DNA of 64,000 bases from Tribonema minus (lineage: Eukaryota > Sar > Xanthophyceae > Tribonematales > Tribonemataceae). Position numbers and translations under genes: made by a program. Location of the stretch: NCBI GenBank assembly GCA_017506865.1, contig JAFCMP010000201.1:744001-808000 (forward strand), read 5' to 3'. The notes below the pieces were generated by a model. It saw nothing but the letters and a program-made list of their open reading frames with translations. It had not been told where the DNA came from and did no database searches. Of this stretch, positions 53,444 through 63,200 are shown piece by piece. The first letter of the stretch is position 1. Each line of letters opens with the position of its first letter.

Positions 53444-55862
53444 TCAGGCTGCCGCCACCGCTGCCGCCACCGCAGCAGCTGCTAGTGGTTCTGTAACGGT
53501 CGCCACCATCGGGGCGGCATCGCGGCCTACAGCTGATGCAGTTGCCGCTGCTGGAGCGGTCGCGCCTTCAACCGCCATTGCCGCTGTTGCCGCTGCTGGT
53601 GCTGCTGGTGCTAGTGCTGCTGCCGCTGCAGCCGGCGCCGTCGCGGCTTGCGTTGCCGCATTTTCAGCAGCCCGCTGAGCGTTGTCTGCAGCTAGAGGAG
53701 TCGCCTGCTGCAGCACCCCCGCCCATCCAGAGAGTACTGGTTGCAGAGCTTGCAGCGTGCCCGCCACATACGCAGCATCAGAGATGTCGCAGGCGCTGGT
53801 GATGCCAATGCCGCCGTGCCGCATTGGGAGTCGGGCTTGCTGCAAGGCTGGGCCGTTCTCCGCCAGATGGAAGTGGGCACCGCTTTGCTCAACTTGAAAC
53901 TGGCGCCAGGTCTGGCCTGGTGGCTGCAGGCCCAAAGAGTGTTCGAGCACCCGTTGCGTGACCCGATCCCAGTCCTTGGCGGCTGGCGCTCAGCCGCTGT
54001 CTGTGTACTGGGAATGGACCAGGTGCGCAGGCAGTACGTCATGCGAGGCACCACGCGATAGCGCAGTAACCTGAACACAGCCCTTAGAAATGTCCGGCGC
54101 GCACATCGCTCAGCAAATCGAGCTCCTGCCCCGCCTGCTCCCGCTTCCCTGCGCAGCCATGCCTCCGCAAAGCTGCTGTGGCCCACCGGCACCCCCAACA
54201 ACGTAGCTCTGCGGTTCTGATTTTCATCAGTGTCCCCCACTAGCTGCATGGCGTCGCCCAACTGCTGCAGTTACTTTGGTTGCCGCTCGTGGTCTGTCAC
54301 CATATGCCCCCTGCCAGGCAGCGCGCGTGGCTTGGTGAGGTTTCGCTCCAGCCCCACCTCTGCAAAGTGTTGTTTGAGCTGCGCCACCGCCTGTATGTCA
54401 TCCTGAGTCAGCGTGCAGGCGCCTTATCGGACATTGGCATCGTCCATATAGGCGCCCATCCGCCTGCGCGCGCGCTGCGCTGCCGCCTCCTGATTAAACC
54501 GTTTCAAGCACTGAGCAATGGCGCCGCAGAAGAGCATTGGTGCCGCGGGGTCCCTCGGGGCCTGCTTAAACCCGTGCTGAGACATGATGACGCGCATGGA
54601 GCTGTCGATGTGCTGGAACAGCAGGCGCGGCCGAATGCGCACGTACGTGCAGATGAAATACTTGAGGAAGTCCGGCAGCTGTGCTGCTACCCATTCCGCT
54701 GCCGCTAGGACGAACACCATGCTGAAGGCATTCTTGAGGTCCAGCATGAACTGCCAGTGACCAAGCTCATAAGCGAGTTTGCCGGCCATGGCTGCTTTCT
54801 CCGCCCCTGCTGAGACAGCTACCCCATACTGCCCATCTGGCTCAAGGAGCTCCGCCAGGAAGTCTTTGCGGTCTGCCACATACATCGAAGTGCGTAGTCG
54901 TGGCAGCACCTCGCCGCAAACGATGGGCCGCTGTTTAGCTGTTACAGTACCATCTTCCTGCTGTTCTGCAAGTGGCGTCAGACGCCCCGCGCCATGCAGC
55001 TGCCAGAACGTATCCGGCAGCCGCGCAGCCTCCCGCATGACAGTCTCAAGCCACCTTGTGACAACGGCAGCAAACTCACGCCGTCCCCAACTTGCGCGTA
55101 GCGCGTCCTGCAGGTGGCTATAGCGCACCTTGTGCGTAGCGCGTCCTGCAGGTGGCTATAGCGCAGCCCCGATGGCCCTGCTCCGGTGTAAGGGCTTGCT
55201 CGCTGGATGAGCTTGGCGACCGTCTCTCGTTCAATGCCCTCCCCCTGCAACAGGCTGAGTTCTGCTAGCATGTCGGCTGCCTTTGCCATAAGCTGATTAA
55301 CCATGCTGGATAGCTCATGTAGTTGTTCCCCTGGCGCAGCGGGGGGGTGTTTGGACTGCATGGCGGCAAAGCAGTCATCATCAGGTACCGCTACCGTTTT
55401 GGGCTGAAGGAACCGCGCTGCCTGCTGTAGCCCCTCCCGTATTGCCATGCACTGTAGGACGTAGGCGTTGATCGCTGCCTCCGTTTGCTCGCGCGCGCGC
55501 CAGCGCCGGTGCGCACGCGCGTGTGCGAGGAGCGCTGGCACCAACCGGTTAAGCTCACCGCGTGCCAACATTGTGATTCTGCAGGAGCGAGTGATGCCAG
55601 GTGCGCCATCGTTGGAGGTGATGAGTGACGGCATGAGGTGGTGTAGAATTGTGGCTCGTTGCAGTCGCTGCACCCGCCCTGCGGAATCTGGCTCACGCGC
55701 CGCATTGACGACATCGTCATTGTGTGTGCCAATAGGTGTATTGCAATAGGTATATTGCTGCGTTCTCCAGTGCAGCTCCCACATAGCGGCGATTGCGTGG
55801 TCTTGCAAGGCTTTCAATGTTGCGAACTGCAGCTTGCACAGCTTCTCAAGGCTGATGCTGCA
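53444..55862 (-). pseudogene. Reverse-transcriptase region of the decayed retroelement
   Basis: It carries on in frame from the zinc-finger part. Recognisable RT blocks in order: ASPYTGAGPSGLRYSHLQDA, KQRPIVCGEVLPRLRT, motif A FMLDLKNAFSMV, motif B-like GFKQAPRDPAAPML, motif C AYMDDANV, motif D-like GLERNLTKPRAL, LLGVPVGH, and LPMRHGGIGI...AAYVAGTLQAL at the end. The last part needs a frame change near 53.95 kb. A 32-base piece encoding LRYSHLQDALR is duplicated with a 38-base period, shifting the frame. Motif B lacks the usual QGDPLGP form found in the element at 60-64 kb. Confidence 0.8.
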
Positions 55863-56933
55863 CTAAGTCACTGCTGCAACTGCGGGGGTTGAGATGGTCC
55901 AAGCGAAAAGCCCACCTGCCCCGCCTGCTGCGCCTGCAGACGCTGCTGCTGCTGTTGCCGCACCTGCCGCTCGGGGGCCCCCTCCGCCGCCGCCGCCGCC
56001 GCCGCGGCCGCCACGATCACCGCCTCGTCCACCACTGCCGCTGCTGCTGCCGCTTCCAACTCTGCTGCCGCTTGTCGCTCTGCTACTGCTGATGTCTGCA
56101 TCATTGGTGACGCTGCGAACGCGTCCTCCACTGCCACGTCCGTGCCCTCCGCCATGACCCCGACCCTCTTGAGCAGCGCTGCTGTCCCCGCGTTCCGGCC
56201 TCGTTGAGCTGCCGGAGGAGCTGCTGCCACCAATCTGAGCAGCACGTGCCTGCTGCGCGTGCGCTGGCCCCTCTGCATAGGGGTTGCTGAAAGGGGTGCG
56301 CGCCGGTTGCTGCTGTGGCAGCGGCGTGGTTTCTGTTGCCGTCGATGCATCAGGTGCTGACGGCGCTGCTGATGCTGTTGTTGACAGTGTTGGCGCCGCT
56401 GCAGCGGATGAGGTGATAGGCCTGCACTTGCGACAGCACATGCTTGCAGTGGGACTGCTGATGTTAACCCTGAATGTCTTGTTTGCATGGAACAGTTTTT
56501 TGCACAAAGCACACTTCAAGTTGGTGTAAGTGGTTTGCAAGTGCGAGGTACTGAGGTCGGATCGTTCCAGGAACATTGTTGCTGTCCCGTCGTGGTGGTT
56601 GCGCTGGTGCTTCGCCACCACGTGGGCGTTCAAACTCCGTTGTAACGAGAGCAGCGACATGCCCTTCCTCACCACGACCTTGCATAGGTTGCACTGGTAC
56701 TCCGGGTCCGCACTGCCTCCACCTCCAGCCTCGTCGTCTAGCATCAGACGTTGCTGTTCCAGACTGTTGTGAGCGCTTTGACTGCCCGTATGCTCCGGGA
56801 CCCCTTCGCCAGTTTCATCGGAAATTGAGCAACCGTCATTCTGCACCCTCTTGCGCTTTTGCGCTGCGTCCGTGTCCAGCTGCTTTACTGCTGCCACTCG
56901 TGCCAGCTTCCTGTTGGCAAACGCCACTACCAT
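55863..56933 (-). pseudogene. N-terminal zinc-finger region of the decayed retroelement
   Basis: An open frame of about 357 codons ends in TAG and resumes in the same frame right after it, so it is the N-terminal part of one long protein. It has a C2H2 finger (YQCNLCKVVV ... LNAHVVAKH; Cys84/87 and His107/112 approximately, counted from three codons upstream of the first ATG), a second Cys-rich block (LKCALCKKLF ... CCRKC), then a low-complexity Ser/Gly/Arg-rich linker. In R2-class proteins such fingers bind the target DNA. The target of this family is unknown. Confidence 0.75.
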
Positions 56934-56964
56934 CTGCAGCACTGGTGCTGGTGTCCTGCGCTCG

Positions 56965-57160
56965 TGTGCACGCTAGATCGGATTCCTTGGGTTTCGGCAC
57001 AGAGTTGGCAAGAGTGTGTGTGTGTGCTGTACGGGCCTCCCGCCGCCATGATGTTCTTCTCATGTGCACGCTAGATCGGATTCCTTGGGTTTCGGCACAG
57101 AGTTGGCAAGAATGTGTGTGTGTGCTGTACGGGCCTCCCGCCGCCATGATATTCTTCTCA
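56965..57160. repeat. 98-base direct tandem repeat (two copies)
   Basis: 56965-57062 and 57063-57160 differ at only a few positions (for example AGAGTGTG versus AGAATGTG). Each holds CTAGATCGGATTCCTTGGGT and a (GT)n stretch. The array lies at the 5' end of the retroelement's zinc-finger frame, where some non-LTR elements carry tandem promoter monomers. That role is inference. Confidence 0.85.
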
Positions 57161-58058
57161 TGATCTCTGCCACGCCATGATGCTACATGCTACAGCTCCT
57201 TCGTATGTACAGCACGCCCTACTGTACTTGCAAGCACTGCAATACCATATGACAGCACCTGCAGCCTGAGGGCAATTGACATCGTGTGTGTACAGATTTT
57301 TTTACTCTTACTAAATACCATCAGGAATCGGTGGGGTCCTCCCCCCGACCCCCCCACCGGCGCGCACACACCACACACGCATGCCCGTGGCCTCAGTACA
57401 GGCTGCAACTATCTTATAATGTCCCACGATATCGTCTGCTTCATGCCACCGGCTCTCGCGCGGTGTACGGCGGCTGAAAATGCATTTTTGGTGTGGCTGA
57501 ATGCTTTCTGCGAGATGCAATTGCTCGCGCGTTGCCACACACGCACATATGATCGGCGCACACCATGTCAAATGTATCCTACTATAGCCAGTCAACATCG
57601 TCAGCTGCAACGTGCATGCTCTCGCTGTGTGTTGCAGCTGCTGTACGTTTGTTGTTGAGGGGGCGCTGTTGCAACAACCTCAAGAAAGCACGAAAAACGA
57701 TGTCGACACAGCGCGCGTTGCACTCGTAATGGCACGAACTGATGCTTTCTATCGTGGACTGTCGGCTGCTATCCACGGCGCGCTGGCAAGCACCGTGGCG
57801 AAAGCAATAACAAGGATTCGCCTCAGAAAAAAGCGCAGAACTTCAAACGCAGGCTGCTCTTGCTGCTTGCTCGCGCCACGAAGCTACCGGTGAGCGTTGG
57901 TGGGCTGGGATACTTACAATACGTTGCTCCTGTGCCTTACGCAGCCTCACTAAGTGCCACTCAGCCGGTATGCTGCCTTGCGGCTCGACTGTTTTTCTAT
58001 GCGCAAGCACGCACGCACACTGGGGGGGAACCCCCTAGTTGTGGCTCTCCTACATACA

Positions 58059-58128
58059 CACCAATTCTTGTTTTTGTGTCGCAGCTTATGAAACTCAAGG
58101 AAAAGAGGCACAAAAATTGGAATTGGTG
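58059..58128. repeat. Imperfect inverted repeat, foldback candidate
   Basis: CACCAATTCTTGTTTTTGTG (58059-58078) and CACAAAAATTGGAATTGGTG (58109-58128) are reverse complements except for four central bases. G-run/C-run sequence outside them (58020-58035, 58125-58142) extends the symmetry loosely. It could be a small foldback or MITE remnant. Confidence 0.55.
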
Positions 58129-58543
58129 GGGAAGCACCCCCCACTTATTCACACCTGATTCCCTTGACAAATTGTTTTACAACACGTTGCAGTCACCCTC
58201 CTTTTGATTCTTCCTCGCTTGCGCAAAACATCATTGTAGACGAAATCTTGTGGTTCTCTGCAGTACTTTAGGCTACTACTGTAGTACACAATGCCCCCCC
58301 CGGGCCAGCTCGCCAACATCGAAAGGTGTGGCAGTGCCATGAAGTGGAGGGTGGGGGCTGCTTATTTGGCGCGCCTAGCATGTTTCACCAGCCATGGTGC
58401 ATCTGACGCGCCGCAACAGCACCTGCAGGCATGCCAAATTGGCAGCCAATGTGACATTTCAGCCGCACATTTGAAACCCCTTACTACACAGCACCAGCAG
58501 GCCACAGGAGCAAAGCGTTTGAGCTCGAGGCATCGACAAGGAC

Positions 58544-58933
58544 ATGGAAAGCTTTGCAGTTCGCCCCTCGAGCAGCACGAGCAGCTACTTCCCTCCTCTC
58601 ACGCCACCCAAGGATACTCCGGGCCTTCTGGCACCGTTGATTGTCATACCAATTGGTCTTCGAGCTGATCCGTGGCTGAAGCAGAAGAAGTGGGGCTCAT
58701 ACAACTGTGCGCAGCTGCTGCAGACTACGCGTGTTCGGCCGTCGCCAGGGCTTGTGCCTTCTCCGCCATGTGCCGACCAACATGCGCTTGAAGTTCGCCA
58801 CCAAGGACACTATCTCGGGGCTTCACGGCACCCTGGATTGTTGACCCTACTCCTATGGAGTGTTGTTTGTGTGGCGGCAAACCGCAGCTTCTGCTGGCAC
58901 CTCTGGCCCCGACTGCTGCATTGGCGACCATGA
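58544..58933 (+). CDS. Hypothetical open frame, Ser/Pro-rich start
   Basis: 129 codons from an ATG, beginning MESFAVRPSSSTSSYFPPLT and continuing through LIVIPIGLRADPWLKQKKWG. The first two thirds have a natural residue mix. The last third lies over the 58.8-kb repeat copy and is probably not coding. Its PKDTPGLLAPLIV segment corresponds to the repeated element of this region. No family is recognised and no splice structure is established. Confidence 0.25.
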   Translation: MESFAVRPSSSTSSYFPPLTPPKDTPGLLAPLIVIPIGLRADPWLKQKKWGSYNCAQLLQTTRVRPSPGLVPSPPCADQHALEVRHQGHYLGASRHPGLLTLLLWSVVCVAANRSFCWHLWPRLLHWRP

Positions 58934-60168
58934 CATCGGATCTGCGCTGCCTTCACCAGCGCTTGCTGCCGTACACCGCATTTGCTGCCCCAGCACCTCA
59001 CATCTGGACAGTATCTTGGGGCCTAGCGGTACCCTTGATTGTTGTAGCACACACTCTTTCGGAGTCTTGTCTGTGGGGAGGGTTGGCGATGCAGCGACGG
59101 AGGCGCAGGCAGGTGGCGGTTTTGCCTGCTTGGTGGCCGACGCCGACGCAGCGACTGAGTGTCAAGCCTGCTGCCTGCTGCGCCAAGATCATCGACCGCG
59201 AACATCAACACCTGCAACAATAACGTCGAAGACTCGAGCCTCTCCGCCGCCGTCCCTGCCGCCGGCGATGGCGCACGCCTTCAACCCACAACCGACACAG
59301 GGACACTATCTTGGGGCCTCGTGGCACCCTCAATGGTGGGTCATACAACTCTGTGGAGTGTTGTCCAAGGAATGTGGTTAGAGAGCGGCGCCTGTGCGCG
59401 GCGACGGGGCAGGCGGCGGCAGCTGCTTGGCGGGAGCGGCGCGGAGGAGCAGGAGCAGGAGCAGCAGGAGGAAGGAGTTCGCAGCAGGGGTTCCAGTGTG
59501 CGGCCGGGGACTGTCACACCGGGGGGGGGGTAACACTAGCAAATGGAAGGGCGAGGTTTAGTAGATATGCTTGCTTTAGTGACAGCATCAGCTTTTGCAG
59601 CACCAGTGCCTGGCACTACTAGTAGTGATCCATGACCATTGTCCTCACTGGCAGTTCCGGGCGCTGCTACCAGTAGCTCAGGCCTGCACAAAGCTGTTCA
59701 CGGTTAGGACCATTTTGGCAGCGACACGGGAGGCCCTAAAGTGGGTATGGTCGTGTACAGGCAGTAGCTTAGGCACTTTGGTGCAGCATGATAGTGGGGA
59801 CCAATCAGGGTTTGGGTCACGGTGGGGTTTAAACAATTGTTGGGGTTAAATCGGACTCTTCCGAACTACTAGCAACAGCATTGATACCCTTAGCACCAGT
59901 GCCTGGTGCGCAGTGATCCTTTTGCCTAGAGGCATGATCAAGACGTGCCAGCATGGTCCTCAGTTCTGGGCGCTGTCAAAGGCGACCCAGGCCTGCATAA
60001 ATCTTTTCCAAGACGGGACAAGTGTGCATCAAGGCTGGTCAACCCTAAGTAGGGTTTGGTTGTGGCCACGGGGTGTTGGTGGTAGTGTTAAGAGGGGGAA
60101 GCCTGTTTGCGTATGAGTCTCTCGTCGGAGAATGAATGTTGCACTGAGTGCACATCCAAAGAGAGGGC

Positions 60169-60194
60169 TTTTCGCGCCCCTTGCGAAGCGAAAA
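60169..60194 (-). other. Hairpin in the 3' region of the second retroelement
   Basis: TTTTCGC and GCGAAAA arms flank a short G/C loop about 90-115 bases past the stop codon of the 60-64 kb element. R2-class reverse transcriptases recognise folded 3' untranslated RNA, so a structured element here is expected. The functional link is inference. Confidence 0.45.
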
Positions 60195-60284
60195 TAATGA
60201 AAGTACGTATGGACTTGTATTTATAAAGGCCCAAGGGAGGCCGGGTTGCCTATGCAATCGAAAAGCTTGCGTCAACGCAGCAGC

Positions 60285-63200
60285 CTAGTCTGCGCTGTGC
60301 CCTAGGAGTTTGGATACCGGCGCCGCAACACAGCCCAGCATTCGCGCTCCACGTGTGTATGCCATGACGCGCTCCGCCAACTCCCGCGCCAGCGATATGC
60401 TCAGCTCAATGTGGATCTGACGCTTAGCTAACCCGGCCTTGCGTAACACATCTGCCTTCCCCCCCCCTGAGCACAGTGCTGAGTGCATTGCCAACTCCTT
60501 AACAAAAAGGCTTGTCTGCTTGCCTAGCCGTCCGTACGACTCCTGCACGAATGGCACAAAAGCCCAAGATGACGTCAAGGTGCCGGTGTGGTGCTTGACC
60601 TTCGCGTCCTCCCCCACCCCAGCAGCATAGCCGTCCGTGTTCGAGGCATTTGTTTTGCCTGTCAGGTACGAGCTCGCTGTGGGTGCGCGCACACTTGTGT
60701 CTAGCACTATTCCCTTGTTACGGTATGCACTGCTAAAGTGCAGACACCCTGGGTCAATGACTGTGTCCGCCCGATACCCCGGTACCTTGAAGACGCTAGC
60801 GTCCTCATTGCGGACAATAGAGACATGGTGCTGTCTCAAGATGCGCTGTAGGCACCGCTTTTGGGCAGTGTGTGTCGCGTTGTGCCCCCGTATGTGCTGG
60901 CTGGGGCAGCTGATCGCATGCGTGGAGGTGGGGCTCACGTCACTGCACCGCCATGGGCACACCTCGCCCTGTATGCCCCACCCGTCTATAAAGATCGCAA
61001 CCATAATCATCGTGGCTGCTGCCATACTGGACATGGGCGCCGCACCCGGGCGGTCATTGGCAGCGGGTGGCACGCTCATCCACGCCATTGCCCCGGACGC
61101 ACGCTGGCTGCGCAGCTGCGCCAGGACCCGCGCGCTAGCCTGTTGGCGGCGGCGGCTGGTGTCACGCAAGTCACCAATAAGTGTAGCCTGCGTCGGCTTG
61201 CCCACGGCACCAGCCGAGGCAGCCTCTAGGTCCTCCACCAGGCAGTCCTCGTATTGACGTCGAAGAACATTTGAAAGGCCGGCTTGTAGTCCGTGCGTGA
61301 AGTGACCGCGCCGGCGGCGGGGCACTACCTTTCTGCAGATCTCGTCAGCATAGGCCTCCCAGTCGTCGTCGTCGTCCTCCTGCCCGCCGCTGCAGCTGCT
61401 TTCTTCCGCGCTAGTTTGTGTTTTAGCGGGCGTGGAAGAGGCAGCCGCGGCAGCGGCTTGAGGGCCAGGTACGGTCGCCGCCGCAGCGGCCGCCTCGGCG
61501 CCAGGCACAATGCCGTGGGTGTGTGGGGCTGGCTCAGTGGTCCCCGTCTCCGTGACGGCAGTTGCGGCGTAGATCGCTTGCACCGCAGTGGGGAGCGTCG
61601 ACGCTGCGGCCGTTGTATCCGCTGCCCACCGTAGCAACGATGCTGGGAGCTGCTCGGCCACAGCTGTGCGTGATTTTTCGCCGCCATCAGCTGTCAGCGC
61701 TCGCGTAGAGCGTCGCACGGCCTCGATGATTGGCGGCAGTCCCTGGTCCTCGCGTATTGCGCATGAGTGCTGCGCGAACCAGGTGACTGCGCCGTGTTCG
61801 TCAGTGCCGAGCCTCAGGGCCCCTGCTGCCACAGTGGCATGAATTATTGCAGGCCGCAGTGTTGTGCATGCCTGGGCCGTGTATGCGGCTGGTGCCAGTA
61901 GCCCCAAAAGCGGCATGCCCAGACCGCCTCGTCGCTCCGGCAACCGTGACGCCCGCAGTGGCACTGCGATGTCCGTGAGTTCTGGCGGGCCCAAGCGCGG
62001 CAATACCAGCACGCTGCCACTGCTGGCTACCTCATTGTCACCAGCAGTGCAGGCGGCCAGCAGGTGTGACTTCATGACTGCCGCGGTAGCGCAGCCGTGC
62101 AGGTGCAGCATGCGTTCAAGCGTCCATGCACAGAACCCGTCAAATGCGTGCAGCCATGTCTCACTCAAAGCCGTGTCAACGACCCGAGCTAAGAAGCCCA
62201 TGCGCTTTGTCAGTGACCTGCGCAGAATGAATTGTGCTGCCTGTAGGTGATGCCGCGCCATCCCAGCTAGCTGCCACGACAATCGCCATGTCCCTGCGTC
62301 AACAAGATGCTTGCTCATGGCAGCATGCACATAGGCTGGGTGCCCTACCGGTACCCCGACCGACGTAAAGCCCTGACTGGATTCTGGCATGGTGGCGTCC
62401 ACAAACGGTATGTCAAGGGCGCGCAGGCGTGCTCTGGCCGCTTCATCAAACACTGTGCCGCGCATGGCAATGGCCAGCGACTTGTCTGGTCGAACGCGTA
62501 GGCCCCCTGCCGCAAGCCGACGGATCACCTCTGCCACCCCAGCGGCCGCTGCATCGTCGAAGTAGGCAGCTTGCAGCACGTTGAGGTCATCCAGGAAAGC
62601 GCAGTGCGGGGCTGGCGGTTCCGCTGTGCTGTGGCCGTAGGCCGGCATACTGCCGGGCGTCGCACTCACTCCATCAGGGTAGAAGAGTAGGAATGCCGCT
62701 GCCACTGCAAAGTACAGCGGCCCTAGAGGGTCCCCTTGCTGGCACCCTAGGTGGGAGCAGATAATGCGAGCTTCACCGTTCACCTCCACTCGCATCTCTG
62801 GGGCAGTGTCACCACAGTATACGGACTCAAAGTGCGGGAGCAGCTCCGGACAGAAGAGCATAAGTCCCCGCACAATGGCGGCGCGATCCACACTGTTAAA
62901 TGCGTTCTCACAGTCCAGCTGGATTGTGGTGCCATACAGCTCGTGCCACACGCGCGCGCGCGCTGCCACATGCTCGACGCCAGACCGGTATCCTACGCCA
63001 AACTGCGACATGGAGGCCAGCAGCCCCGATATTTTGCCCTTGACACCCCGTGCCGCTGTGGACCCGAGGAGTCTGCGCCAGACACTGGAGCAGGCGATCG
63101 GACGCCGCTTCTGTCCTATGCCTGAGAGGGCCGCGGCGCGGAGAAGCCGTTGCGATTGCTCCGGCAGCAGTTCGGGCTCAACAAGCAGCGTCGTGAACAC

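Larger units (their letters stand above)
51742..57160 (-). mobile_element. Decayed R2-like (RLE-type) non-LTR retrotransposon
   Basis: Reading right to left: a 98-base tandem duplication (possible 5' region), N-terminal Cys/His zinc fingers, reverse transcriptase with YMDD, a long Ala/Gln-rich spacer, a CCHC knuckle and a nuclease-like domain. This order (C2H2 finger, RT, CCHC, restriction-like endonuclease) is that of R2-class elements, which make one protein and insert by target-primed reverse transcription. The single coding frame is broken by in-frame stops at 55863-55865 (TAG), 54424-54426 (TAA) and 54271-54273 (TAA), by a 38-base duplication near 55096-55165, and by frame changes near 53.95, 52.1-52.2 and 52.0 kb. 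The copy is therefore most likely dead. The exact ends are not defined. Confidence 0.8.
57161..60284. other. Unassigned repeat-rich region between the two retroelements
   Basis: Open frames at + 57612-57893 (93 residues, a basic stretch ITRIRLRKKRR) and + 58544-58933 (129 residues, Ser/Pro-rich start SSSTSSYFPPLTPPKDTP) have no recognised family. Four degenerate copies of GGACACTATCTTGGGGCCTC ... ACCCTGGATTGTTG lie near 58608, 58807, 59007 and 59307. A second pair, GCACCAGTGCCTGG ... TTC(T/C)GGGCGCTG ... AGGCCTGCA, lies at 59600-59700 and 59895-60005. The repeats resemble the exon-edge echoes of the identified genes, so an unrecognised gene on the plus strand is possible. Confidence 0.4.

Noticed and set aside
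52888..53678. Long plus-strand poly-Ala open frames (202 and 122 codons)
   Set aside because: They are antisense to the Ala/Gln-rich spacer of the minus-strand retroelement. Triplet repeats leave several frames open on both strands.
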